A stretch of 64,000 bases of DNA from JADKCZ01 sp963786945. Its GTDB lineage: Bacteria; Myxococcota; Myxococcia; Myxococcales; Anaeromyxobacteraceae. The stretch spans positions 124,001 through 188,000 of the forward strand of contig CAWBAO010000003.1 of the NCBI GenBank assembly GCA_963786945.1, read 5' to 3'. The translations under genes and the position numbers were made by a program. Under the pieces are notes generated by a model. That model was not told where the DNA came from. It was given only the letters and a program-made list of their open reading frames with translations, and ran no database searches. Positions 30,851 to 39,577 of this stretch are shown here, piece after piece; positions within the stretch are counted from its first letter, which is position 1; each line of letters begins with the position of its first letter.

Positions 30851-31687
30851 CTACCCCTTCCCCAGCGGCTTCCCGCTCCGGCACCACTCGCTGAACGAGC
30901 CGACGTACAGGGACGCCCCGGGGAGCCCCGCCAGCTCCAGCGCCAGCAGCGTGTGGCACGCCGAGACGCCGGAGCCGCAGTGGACGGCGAGCCGCTCCAC
31001 CGGCGTGCCGCCGAGCAGGTCGAGGTAGAGCCGCCGCAGCTCGGCCGGAGGCTTGAAGCGGCCGGCGGCGTCCAGGTTCTCCGAGTACGGCAGGTTCACG
31101 GTGCCCGGGATCCGGCCGGCCACCGGATCGAACGGCTCCACCTCGCCGCGCCAGCAATCCCGGCTCCGGACGTCGAGCACCTTCCATCCCGGATCCGGGA
31201 GCAGCCGCTCCACGGCGGCCAGGTCGACGACGGGTCGGCGCCACTCGTCACAGGGGTAGGGCGGCCGCGGTGCGGGCGCGGGCGGCGCCTCGCCGGTCAG
31301 CGCCAGGCCGGCGGCCTGGGCCGCCTGCAGCCCGCCGTCCAGCACGGCGACGCGCTCGTGGCCCACCGCCCGGAGCATCCACCAGAGGCGGCAGGCGGCG
31401 TGCCCGCCGAAGGCGGCGTCGTAGGCCACCACCCTGGTGTCGGGGCCGATGCCCCACGCGCCCAGCTGACGGGCCCAGGTCGCCACCGCCGGCAGCGGGT
31501 GGCGGCCGCCGTGGGCCGGGTCGAAGCCCGGCTCGGAGGCGGTGCTGAGGTGCCGCTCGGGGTCGGCGTGGAGGGCGCCCACCAGGTGCCCGGCGGCGTA
31601 GGCCTCGGCCCCGGGACGGGCGTCGAGCAGGCGGATGCCGCCGGCGTCGGCGGCCAGCGCCTCGGCGGAGATGAGCGGGCCGCTCAC
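30851..31687 (-). CDS. Thiosulfate/3-mercaptopyruvate sulfurtransferase
   Basis: Two rhodanese domains in 278 residues. The first, inactive one has RLLDARPGAEAYAAGHLVGA; the second has VLDVRSRDCWRGE and PFDPVAGRIPGTVNLP. The active-site loop CGSGVSA near 236 is of the mercaptopyruvate sulfurtransferase type (CG-S-G-V-T/S-A). It transfers sulfur to cyanide or a thiol acceptor. The GTG start overlaps the stop of the upstream lipoprotein gene in a GTGA junction. Coupling to a lipoprotein is odd for a cytoplasmic enzyme. Confidence 0.87.
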   Translation of the reverse strand: MSGPLISAEALAADAGGIRLLDARPGAEAYAAGHLVGALHADPERHLSTASEPGFDPAHGGRHPLPAVATWARQLGAWGIGPDTRVVAYDAAFGGHAACRLWWMLRAVGHERVAVLDGGLQAAQAAGLALTGEAPPAPAPRPPYPCDEWRRPVVDLAAVERLLPDPGWKVLDVRSRDCWRGEVEPFDPVAGRIPGTVNLPYSENLDAAGRFKPPAELRRLYLDLLGGTPVERLAVHCGSGVSACHTLLALELAGLPGASLYVGSFSEWCRSGKPLGKG

Positions 31688-32277
31688 TTCATCTGGAGCT
31701 GCTTGGCGAGCTCGGCGGCCTTCTTGGCCAGCGGCCCGGCGTCGGCCGTCGCGCCGGCCAGGTCCGTCTCGGCACGCGCCTTCAGCTTCGCCCAGCCATC
31801 CTCCAGCGCGGCGAGGCTGGTCTTGGCGTGGCCGAGGGTGGTCTTGGTGATCCCCTTGGGGAGCTTCTTGGCCTTGGCCAGCGAGGCCAGGCGCGCCTTG
31901 ATGGCGGTGAGCTGGCCGGGCAGCGCGGCCGTGGCGTCGGCGAAGGCCTTCTGCGCCGCGGCCAGGGCCTGGGCCGCCTCCTCCTTCTTGGCCTGGGCAA
32001 AGGCCACCGCCTCCTTCACCTTGGCCGGGATCTCGCCGGCCGCGGCCAGCGCCGCCTTGTAGTCCTGCTTGGCGGCCAGCGACTTGGCGCTCGAGAGGGC
32101 GTCCTTGGCCGCCTGCACCTGGGCCGGCGCCAGCTTCGACACCTCCTCGGTGATGGTGGCGACGGCGGCCTCCCCGGCCTTCAGGGCCGCCTCGGCAGGC
32201 GCCTTGGCGGCGTCGGTGCAGGCGGCGAGCAGCAGGATGGGGGCGAGGGTCAGCGCCAGCGTGGTGTTCCTGGTCAT
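31684..32277 (-). CDS. Ala/Lys-rich helical lipoprotein
   Basis: A 197-residue protein. The signal peptide ends in the lipobox LLAAC (Cys near 20). The rest is almost entirely helix-forming Ala, Lys, Glu and Leu with AAK/KAA heptad-like repeats, so it is likely a long antiparallel helical or coiled-coil rod at the membrane, comparable to Lpp- or DUF-type helical lipoproteins. No enzyme motif is present. It is coupled to the downstream sulfurtransferase by a 4-base overlap. Confidence 0.65.
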   Translation of the reverse strand: MTRNTTLALTLAPILLLAACTDAAKAPAEAALKAGEAAVATITEEVSKLAPAQVQAAKDALSSAKSLAAKQDYKAALAAAGEIPAKVKEAVAFAQAKKEEAAQALAAAQKAFADATAALPGQLTAIKARLASLAKAKKLPKGITKTTLGHAKTSLAALEDGWAKLKARAETDLAGATADAGPLAKKAAELAKQLQMK

Positions 32278-32498
32278 CGTCGGGTCTCCGGGGTCGGGCC
32301 GCGCACCGCGGCGCGGCGGTCACCCACCTTCTCGCAGCCCACGCCGCCGCCGTCAACCCGGACCAGCCCTCCGCCGCGCCCGGGGCGCCGAGGTGCGGGC
32401 GGATGGCGAGCGGCAGGCGAGGCTCCCGGCTGCAGGCGAGACGATCCCGATCCGCCGCGGCGGCCGACCCTCCGGGCCTGGCGTGAAGCCAGGGTGGC

Positions 32499-35369
32499 TC
32501 AAGGCGCGCGGCAACCGAGCCTTTGGCAGAGCGCCCGGGCCTCGCGGACCAGCACGTGCTCTTCGTCCGCGTCGTGCCACCGGTGGAGCAGCGCCTCCAG
32601 GCCGGCGCGCGCCTCCGCGCGGCGGCCCAGCCTTTCCCGGCAACGGCCGGCGAGCAGCTCGGCGCGGGCCGACTCGGCCAGCCAGCCGGCCTCCTCCCTC
32701 CCGAACAGCACCACGCCCTCGATCTCGGCGAAGGCCTCGAGCGCCTCCTCGTCGTAGCCCAGCTCCGCGGCGAGCTCGCCGTGGACCAGGGACACCCAGC
32801 CGCGCCCTCGACGATCGGCGGCGCGGAGGATGCGGAGCGCCGAGAGGGAGTCACCCTCGTGCCAGGCCAGCAGCGCGCCGGTGAGCGCGGCTCCGGCGCT
32901 TCCCGGGACCATGTGGCTCGCCAGGCTCCTGAGCCCGTCCGCCGCGCCGATGCGGAAGAGGGCCACCGCCTCGGCCGGGCTCCAGAGCCGGACACGGCCT
33001 GCCTCCTCTCGCGCCAGGGCGTCCTCGCCGGCGGCGGCCAGCAGCGCCGTGCGGAAGGCGGCGCGTCGCTCGGGGTGGATCCAGGGCGCCCGCCACCCCT
33101 CGTCGAAGGCCTTCAGCCCGGCACGGAAGCGCCCCATGGCGGTGAGCCCGAGCGCCTCCATCGAGGGGGCGAGCGCGCGAATGCCCGGCAGGGTGGACAT
33201 CCTGGCGGAGGTGACCTCCCGACGGTGTGCCTCGACCTCGCCCTGGACCGCCAGCGCGGTGCTGAGCAGGAGCCTGGTGCGAAGGTCGTCCGGCTCCGCC
33301 GCGAGCGCCCGGCGCGCCGCCGCGACGCCGTCCTCGCGCTGGCCGAGCTGGAACTGGACCGCCGCCAGCCCGGCGTCGGCTTCCGCGGCGGTGATCCCGG
33401 CGCCCTTCACGGCCGCCCGGGCCTCGGGGCCTCGCCGGAGCCCCACCAGCGTCTCTGCCAGGCTGGCACGCATCCAGGCCGACCCGGGCTGGAGCTCGAC
33501 GGCCCGGCCGAACTGCGCCGCGGCGGCCTCCTCGTCCCCGGCGTGTCCCGCCAGCACCCCCGCGAAGAAGGCCACCTCGGGGTCGTCGGGGAAGCGCGCG
33601 GCGACCGGCTGGGCGAGCGACCAGGCCTCGTCGACCCGGCCGTCATGGAGGGCGGCGAAGGCGCGGATGAGGTCCCGCTCGCGGGGCGCCGCGCGGTCGA
33701 GGTGCCGGGCCGCGATCTTGATCCGGTCGAAGTCCATCAGGGCCCACTGGTAGCCCTGGTAGGCCAGCTGGAACTGCGCCGGGGCCATGGCCGGGTCGAG
33801 CTCGACGGCACGCAGGTAGAACTGGATGGCCTCGGCCTGCTGAAAGGACGCGGCGAGCCGACGTCCCCGGTCATAGAGCGCCCAGGCGTCGAGGCGCGCC
33901 GCCATCGCGGCCGCCACGCCGGCCTCCCCGCGCAGGGAGGCCTCATCCTCGCCGAGCGCGGCTCGTGCCCGCCGAGCCAGCCGGTCGACGGCGGCCGGGA
34001 CACCCTCGCGGTGGGGCATGGGCTCCCGGGCCAGGAAGGACTCCTCGTCCCGCTCCAGGTCCAGCACCTGGAGTCCCACCGTGAAGTTGGCCCCCTCGCC
34101 GCCCACCAGCGGGACGAAGAGCGTCCGGACCCCGGCCGCAGCGAGCGCGAGGCGCGCGGGCGCCGTCTCGGCCCCCACGTCCGCCGGCAGCCCCGCGGCG
34201 CGAAGGAGCTCCCGCAGCCGGACCCGCGGCAGGAGGCGCAGGCGCGGCGACGACTCCAGGGCCGACGTCACGAGGCCGGTGATCCCGAGCGCCTCCGGGG
34301 CCCCGCCCTCGTCGACCGCCTCCGCCACGGCCGCCAGGTGCCGGGCGGGTGCGCCGGGGTGGCCCCGGGTGAGCCCGACCGCCAGGAGCGCCCCGAGGAG
34401 CACCGCGAGGGTGGCCAGCGCGCCGGCCCGCCGCAGCGTGCGCCGGCGGGCGTGCCGCCTCTCGATGACGCGCAAGTCGTCGAGCAGCGCCTGACCGTCC
34501 GGAGGACGCTGGGCCGGGGCTGCCGCCAGGCAGCGGGTCACCAGGGCCGTGAAGCGGCGAGGCCAGCCGAGCGGGAACACCAGGGGGGGCGGCCCCTCGC
34601 CGTCGCCGGCCGTGGCCGCCACCTCCGGTGGCCGGTGGCACGTGGCCAGCTCGTAGAGGACCGCCCCGGAGGCGAAGACGTCGGCCGACCCGTCCAGCGG
34701 CTGGCCGGCCCACTGCTCGGGAGGCGCGTAGCCCGGGGTTCCGCTGGGTCGGCCCGCCTCCCGTCCGAGGAGATGGGCGAGTCCGAAGTCGAGGACCTTG
34801 ACGCGCCCGTCCTCGGTGATGAAGACGTTCCCCGGCTTGAGGTCGCGGTGCAGCACGCCCCGGGCGTGGGCGTGGGCGAGCGCCTCCGCGAGCGCGATCC
34901 CGATGCGGATGCCCTCGGCCACCGGGACGGGTCCCCGGGCGAGCCGGCGGGCCAGGGTCTCTCCGTGCAGCAGCTCCATCACCAGGAACGGGCCGTGCTC
35001 GCTCCGGCCCGCATCGAAGAGCGTGACGATGTGCGGATGCTCGAGGCGCGCCGTGTTCTCGGCCTCCTGCCGAAGGTCCTCGTCGAGCTGGGCGCCGCGA
35101 TCGAGGCCGGGGCGGATGAGCTTCAAGGCGACGTGCCGGCCCAGCTCGCCATCGACGGCCTCGTAGACCGCGCCGAACCCGCCGCGCCCGATCTCGCGAA
35201 CCACCTCGAAGCGCCCCACCCGCGTCCCGGGGTTGAGGCCGGGCGCGTCGCTGGAGGGCAGGCCCCCGCTCGGAGCATGGGCGATGGCCTCGAGCAGGCG
35301 GGTGAGGGCACCGTTCCCCGGCCCCCGGGGAGGCTCCGGCACGTCGCCAATCGGCGCATCCTCCGCCAC
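32499..35369 (-). CDS. Ser/Thr protein kinase with C-terminal TPR-like region
   Basis: A 956-residue Hanks-type kinase. The kinase domain (about 50-320) has the glycine loop EIGRGGFGAVYEA, VALKLI (Lys), HRDLKPGNV, DFG in VLDFGLAHL, and PEQWAG in the activation segment. A transmembrane helix (ATLAVLLGALLAVGLT) lies near 335-350. The extracytoplasmic part has about 600 residues of helical repeats (AIQFYLRAVELDPAMAPAQ, AAAQFGRAVELQPGSAWMR) of the TPR type, likely a ligand- or partner-binding module. GTG 35369 is the start because GGAGG lies five bases before it. It is divergent from hrpB across 170 bases. Confidence 0.85.
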   Translation of the reverse strand: MAEDAPIGDVPEPPRGPGNGALTRLLEAIAHAPSGGLPSSDAPGLNPGTRVGRFEVVREIGRGGFGAVYEAVDGELGRHVALKLIRPGLDRGAQLDEDLRQEAENTARLEHPHIVTLFDAGRSEHGPFLVMELLHGETLARRLARGPVPVAEGIRIGIALAEALAHAHARGVLHRDLKPGNVFITEDGRVKVLDFGLAHLLGREAGRPSGTPGYAPPEQWAGQPLDGSADVFASGAVLYELATCHRPPEVAATAGDGEGPPPLVFPLGWPRRFTALVTRCLAAAPAQRPPDGQALLDDLRVIERRHARRRTLRRAGALATLAVLLGALLAVGLTRGHPGAPARHLAAVAEAVDEGGAPEALGITGLVTSALESSPRLRLLPRVRLRELLRAAGLPADVGAETAPARLALAAAGVRTLFVPLVGGEGANFTVGLQVLDLERDEESFLAREPMPHREGVPAAVDRLARRARAALGEDEASLRGEAGVAAAMAARLDAWALYDRGRRLAASFQQAEAIQFYLRAVELDPAMAPAQFQLAYQGYQWALMDFDRIKIAARHLDRAAPRERDLIRAFAALHDGRVDEAWSLAQPVAARFPDDPEVAFFAGVLAGHAGDEEAAAAQFGRAVELQPGSAWMRASLAETLVGLRRGPEARAAVKGAGITAAEADAGLAAVQFQLGQREDGVAAARRALAAEPDDLRTRLLLSTALAVQGEVEAHRREVTSARMSTLPGIRALAPSMEALGLTAMGRFRAGLKAFDEGWRAPWIHPERRAAFRTALLAAAGEDALAREEAGRVRLWSPAEAVALFRIGAADGLRSLASHMVPGSAGAALTGALLAWHEGDSLSALRILRAADRRGRGWVSLVHGELAAELGYDEEALEAFAEIEGVVLFGREEAGWLAESARAELLAGRCRERLGRRAEARAGLEALLHRWHDADEEHVLVREARALCQRLGCRAP

Positions 35370-35526
35370 GTGGGCCTCCGGATCCCGAGCTCGAAGCAGG
35401 ACCGTGGCATGCGCCGATGGCCGCTCGCAAGCCTGATCCGGGGAGCCCTCCGGGCGGGAGTGCCGCCGATGAGGGTGGCCACGGCAGGGCTTCCGGAGCG
35501 ACCTCGCCCTCCCCCTCCCCATCGGC

Positions 35527-35532
35527 TACAAC
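35527..35532 (+). promoter_or_regulatory. -10 hexamer TACAAC of hrpB (leaderless type)
   Basis: TACAAC ends seven bases before GTG 35540. No Shine-Dalgarno precedes the GTG. This supports the GTG as the true start rather than an upstream ATG at 35417. Confidence 0.45.
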
Positions 35533-35539
35533 CTCGCCC

Positions 35540-38125
35540 GTGCAGCCGCTCCCCATCGACCCGCTCCTGCCCGAGATCGTGGCCGCGCTCCGCGCCGGCG
35601 GGGCGCTGGTCATCGAGGCGCCCCCCGGCGCCGGCAAGACCACGCGGGTCCCGGCGGCGATCCACGCCGCCGGCCTGGTGAAGGGCGAGGTGGTGGTGCT
35701 GGAGCCGCGGCGGCTGGCCGCCCGGCTGGCGGCGCGCCGGGTGGCCGAGGAGCTGGGCGAGCGGGCCGGCGAGACGGTGGGCTACCAGGTCCGCTTCGAG
35801 GACGTCTCCTCGCCGCGCACCCGCATCCGCTTCGTCACCGAGGGGCTGCTGCTGCGCCGCCTCCTCTCCGAGCCCACCCTCCCCGGCGTCGGCGCCGTGC
35901 TGCTCGACGAGTTCCACGAGCGCCACCTGCACGGCGACCTGGCGCTGGCCCTGCTGCGCCGGCTGCAGCGGACCCGCCGCCCCGAGCTGAGGCTGGTGGC
36001 CATGTCGGCCACGCTCGACGCCGCGCCGGTGGCCGCCTTCCTCGGCGCCCCCACCCTGCGCTCCGAGGGGCGCCGCTTCGAGGTGGCCGTCGAGTACCTG
36101 ACGCCCGAGGAGGCCGCCCGCACCGGCGACCGGCTCGAGGACCGCGTCTCCCGGGCGGTCCGGCGCCTGCTGCGCGAGGAGCCGGATGGCCACCTGCTGG
36201 TCTTCCTGCCGGGCGGCGCCGAGATCCGCTGGTGCGCCCAGCGCCTGGCCGGCCTCGCCGACGCCGGCGTCGACGTGCTGCCGCTCCACGGCGACCTCAA
36301 GCCGGAGGAGCAGGATCGGGCGGTGCGCCCCTCCTCCCGTCGCAAGGTGATCCTCTCCACCAACGTGGCCGAGACCTCGGTCACCATCGACGGCGTGGTG
36401 GCGGTGGTCGACTCCGGCCTGGCCCGCATCGCCTCCCACTCGCCCTGGTCGGGGCTGCCGACGCTGGAGGTCCGCAAGGTCTCGCGCGCCTCGGCGGCGC
36501 AGCGGGCCGGCCGGGCCGGGCGCACCCGCGCCGGCCGGGCGGTCCGGCTCTACACCCGCCACGACCACGACGCCCGGCCCGCCTACGAGACGCCCGAGGT
36601 GGAGCGCGAGGACCTCTCCGAGCCGTTCCTGGCCCTGGCCGGCCTCGGGGTGCTGGCCGACCCGGGCGGCTTCGAGTGGTTCGAGCCACCACCGGCCCCG
36701 GCCGCCGAGGCGGCCCGCGTCCTGCTGCAGCGGCTGGGGGCCATCGCGGCGCCCGGCACCATCACGCCGCTCGGCCGCCGGTTGCTGGCCCTGCCCGCCC
36801 ACCCGCGGCTGGCCCGCCTGGCGGTCGAGGCGGCCGACCGCGGCGCGGCCGACGGCGGCGCGCTGCTGGCGGCGCTGCTCTCGGAGCGCGACCTGCGCGA
36901 TCGACGCGGCCTCGACGGCGCGGCGCTGCCGCCCACCGGGCCCTCCGACCTGCTCGAGCTGGCCGGCGTCTTCGAGGAGGCGGCCCGCGCCCGCTTCGAC
37001 CCCGACCGCTGCCGCCGGCTGGGCGTGAACGCCGGCGCGGCCCAGGCGGTGGAGCGCGGGCGGCGGCAGCTGCGGGGGGCCATCCAGGTCCCGGTGGGCG
37101 TCCGTCCCGTGGCCGGCCAGGCCGCCGAGCAGCCCCTGCTGATGGCCACGCTGGCCGCCTACCCCGACCGCGTGGCGCGGCGGCGCGCCCCCGGTTCCGA
37201 CGAGGTGGTCCTCACCGGCGGCGGCAGCGCCCGGCTCGAGCCGGTGTCGGTGGTCCGCGAGGCCGAGCTGCTGGTGGCCATCGACGCCGAGGAGCGGCGC
37301 GGCGACCGGCCCCGGCCGGGCCTGTCGCGCGCCGAGGCCCGGGTCCGCCTCGCCTCGGCCGTGACCCAGGAGATGCTGCTCGATCTCTTCCCCGGCGCCC
37401 TCCGCTACGACACCACCGTCGGCTGGAACGGCGCGGCGGAGCGGGTCGAGGCGACCGAGCGGCTCCGCTACGAGGACCTGGTCCTGGAGGAGTCCCGCGC
37501 CACGCAGCCCGACCCCGACCAGGTGGCGACCCGGCTGTCCGAGGAGGCGCTGGCGCGCGGCGCCCGCGCCTTCGCCCCCGAGGGGGCCCTCGACCAGCTC
37601 ATGGCCCGGCTCGCGCTGGTGGCGCGCTTCGCCCCCGCCCTGGGCGCCACGCCCCCGGACGAGGCGGCGCTGCGCCAGGCCCTGGTGGCCAGCTGCCAGG
37701 GGCGGCGCAGCTTCGCGGAGCTGCGGGAGGCCGACCTGCCCGGCGCCCTGCTCGACCTCCAGCCCGGTCCGGTCCGGGCGGCGCTGGCCAGGCTGGCTCC
37801 GGAGAAGGTGACCCTGCCGGGCGGCCGCGCCGTCCGCGTCCACTACGAGGCGGGCCAGCCGCCCTGGATCGAGAGCCGGCTGCAGGACTTCTTCTCCATG
37901 GCCACGGGGCCGGCGGTGGCCAACGGCGCCGTCCCGCTCACCCTCCACCTGCTCGCCCCCAACCAGCGCGCCGTGCAGGTGACCAGCGACCTCTCCGGCT
38001 TCTGGGAACGCCACTACCCGGCCCTGCGGCGCGAGCTGTCGCGCCGCTACCCCCGCCACTCGTGGCCCGAGGACCCGCGCACGGCCCCGCCGCCCCCGCC
38101 GCTGCCGCCGCGCCAGCGGCGCTGA
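35540..38125 (+). CDS. hrpB: HrpB, DEAH-type ATP-dependent RNA helicase
   Basis: An 861-residue helicase starting at GTG 35540. Walker A APPGAGKTT is near 27-35, the DEAH-box variant LLDEFHERHLHGD near 122, SATLD (motif III), STNVAETSVTIDGV (motif V) and QRAGRAGRT (motif VI), followed by the HrpB C-terminal domain with a late PWIESRLQDFFSM. HrpB is a broadly conserved, non-essential helicase with an unknown RNA target. The open frame extends upstream to 35417, but that part is Ser/Pro low complexity and would overlap the promoter. Confidence 0.88.
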   Translation: MQPLPIDPLLPEIVAALRAGGALVIEAPPGAGKTTRVPAAIHAAGLVKGEVVVLEPRRLAARLAARRVAEELGERAGETVGYQVRFEDVSSPRTRIRFVTEGLLLRRLLSEPTLPGVGAVLLDEFHERHLHGDLALALLRRLQRTRRPELRLVAMSATLDAAPVAAFLGAPTLRSEGRRFEVAVEYLTPEEAARTGDRLEDRVSRAVRRLLREEPDGHLLVFLPGGAEIRWCAQRLAGLADAGVDVLPLHGDLKPEEQDRAVRPSSRRKVILSTNVAETSVTIDGVVAVVDSGLARIASHSPWSGLPTLEVRKVSRASAAQRAGRAGRTRAGRAVRLYTRHDHDARPAYETPEVEREDLSEPFLALAGLGVLADPGGFEWFEPPPAPAAEAARVLLQRLGAIAAPGTITPLGRRLLALPAHPRLARLAVEAADRGAADGGALLAALLSERDLRDRRGLDGAALPPTGPSDLLELAGVFEEAARARFDPDRCRRLGVNAGAAQAVERGRRQLRGAIQVPVGVRPVAGQAAEQPLLMATLAAYPDRVARRRAPGSDEVVLTGGGSARLEPVSVVREAELLVAIDAEERRGDRPRPGLSRAEARVRLASAVTQEMLLDLFPGALRYDTTVGWNGAAERVEATERLRYEDLVLEESRATQPDPDQVATRLSEEALARGARAFAPEGALDQLMARLALVARFAPALGATPPDEAALRQALVASCQGRRSFAELREADLPGALLDLQPGPVRAALARLAPEKVTLPGGRAVRVHYEAGQPPWIESRLQDFFSMATGPAVANGAVPLTLHLLAPNQRAVQVTSDLSGFWERHYPALRRELSRRYPRHSWPEDPRTAPPPPPLPPRQRR

Positions 38126-38202
38126 CGGCGCGGACGGCGCCCCTCGCCCGGACCCGTCCCTGCCCCGCGGGCGCGGGACGCGCATTTTCCCGGTCCGCTT
38201 CG

Positions 38203-38231
38203 TTGACTCCGTTCCGACCGGCGCGTACACA
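38203..38231 (+). promoter_or_regulatory. Sigma-70-type promoter TTGACT-N17-TACACA of the MgtE-N/NRAMP operon
   Basis: TTGACT at 38203-38208 and TACACA at 38226-38231 have the ideal 17-base spacing. Transcription should start near 38238, giving a leader of about 55 bases with Shine-Dalgarno GGAGG before ATG 38294. This is the clearest classical promoter in the window. Confidence 0.6.
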
Positions 38232-38293
38232 GGCCGAGGCTCGTCCGACACGAGCGCGGCGCGCCGAGCGGCGGCCACCGACGGAGGTCCGGC

Positions 38294-39577
38294 ATGGCCG
38301 AGACGGCACCCCAGGGAGAGTCCGCCGCCGACCCCCGCTTCCGCTTCCTCTCCTCGATCATCGGCCGCCCGGTGCGCGGCCCGGACGGCGCGCGGCTCGG
38401 CACCCTGGCCGACCTGGTGGTGGCCACCGGCGAGCCGTACCCGCCGGTCGAGAGCCTGGTCCTCAAGGGCAAGGCCGGCCGGCGGCAGTACCCGTGGAGC
38501 GCGGTGGAGCGGCTCGACGACCGGGGCCTCACGCTCAAGGCCGGTGCGGTGGCCTCCGCGCCGCCCGCGCAGCCCCTCTCCGACCGCATCCCGCTGGTCG
38601 AGGAGATCCTCGACAAGCAGATCGTCGACGTCCACGACGCCAAGCTGGTCCGGGTCAACGACCTCCACTTCCTGGAGCTGAAGGGGCAGCTGCGGGTCGC
38701 CCACGTCGACGTCGGCCTGAGGGGCCTGATCCGCCGCATGGGCTGGGAGCCGGCGGTCGACCGGGTGCTGCGGGCGGTCCGCCCGGGCGCCCCCTACCTC
38801 AAGGCGGACCAGCTGGTCTCCTGGAAGCTGGTCCAGCCGCTCGACCAGTCGGCCGGCAAGGTCCGCCTGGAGGTGGCGCAGCGGCTGCTGGCGACGCTCC
38901 ACCCGGCCGACCTCGCCGAGATCATGGAGGACCTGGGGCGCGACCAGCGCACCGTGCTGCTGCAGCGGCTCGACGTCGAGACCGCGGCCGACGCCCTGGA
39001 GGAGGCCAGCCCCGAGCTGGCGGCCCAGCTGCTGGAGGAGGTCCCGCCGGAGCAGGCGGCCGACATCCTCGAGGAGATGGCGCCCGACGAGGCGGCCGAC
39101 GTCCTCTCCGACCTGCCGGGCGAGACCCGCGACGAGGTGCTGGCCGCCATGGAGCGGCCCGAGGCGCGCGAGGTCGAGGCCCTGCTCGCCTACCCCGGGG
39201 ACACGGCCGGCGGCCTGATGACGCCGGACCGGATCCAGCTGTCGCCGGAGCGGACGGTCGCCGACGCCATCGCCGAGCTGCGACGGCGCGACGAGGAGCT
39301 GCCGCTGGTCTACGAGATCTTCGTCGCCGACGCCGAGGGCCGGCTGCTGGGGATCTGCACGCTGCGTGACCTGGTGCTCAGGGAGCCGTCCACCCGGCTC
39401 GGCGCCATCATGCGCGACGCGCCGGCCACGCTGGGCGTCCACGACCGGCTGCGCGAGGTGGCCGGGGCCGCCGCCAAGTACAACCTGGTCTCGGTGGCGG
39501 TGGTGGACGAGTCCGGCGTGCTGCAGGGCATGGTGACCGTCGACGACATCCTCGGCGAGGTGGTCGATGGCCGCTGA
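38294..39577 (+). CDS. PRC-barrel / MgtE-N / CBS-pair protein, likely Mg2+-sensing regulator
   Basis: A 427-residue soluble protein. Residues about 15-160 contain two PRC-barrel-like blocks (GRPVRGPDGARLGTLADLVV, KQIVDVHDAKLVRVNDLHFLE). Residues about 195-300 form the MgtE N-domain superhelix (LHPADLAEIMEDLG, LLEEVPPEQAADILEEMAPDEAADVL). Two CBS domains follow (DTAGGLMTPDRIQLSPERTVADA to the end). MgtE transporters carry the same N-CBS pair as a Mg2+ gate, but the MgtE membrane domain is absent here. It overlaps the next gene, an NRAMP-related transporter, by 11 bases, so it probably gates that transporter in trans. Confidence 0.8.
   Translation: MAETAPQGESAADPRFRFLSSIIGRPVRGPDGARLGTLADLVVATGEPYPPVESLVLKGKAGRRQYPWSAVERLDDRGLTLKAGAVASAPPAQPLSDRIPLVEEILDKQIVDVHDAKLVRVNDLHFLELKGQLRVAHVDVGLRGLIRRMGWEPAVDRVLRAVRPGAPYLKADQLVSWKLVQPLDQSAGKVRLEVAQRLLATLHPADLAEIMEDLGRDQRTVLLQRLDVETAADALEEASPELAAQLLEEVPPEQAADILEEMAPDEAADVLSDLPGETRDEVLAAMERPEAREVEALLAYPGDTAGGLMTPDRIQLSPERTVADAIAELRRRDEELPLVYEIFVADAEGRLLGICTLRDLVLREPSTRLGAIMRDAPATLGVHDRLREVAGAAAKYNLVSVAVVDESGVLQGMVTVDDILGEVVDGR

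Noticed and set aside
35417..35539. ATG 35417 as the hrpB start
   Set aside because: The extra 41 residues are Ser/Pro/Gly low complexity, and a TACAAC hexamer sits directly before GTG 35540.
32523..35681. A 1052-codon open frame on the plus strand
   Set aside because: It is antisense to the Ser/Thr kinase gene, which has all kinase motifs; the plus-strand protein is Gly/Arg/Ala-rich and matches nothing.
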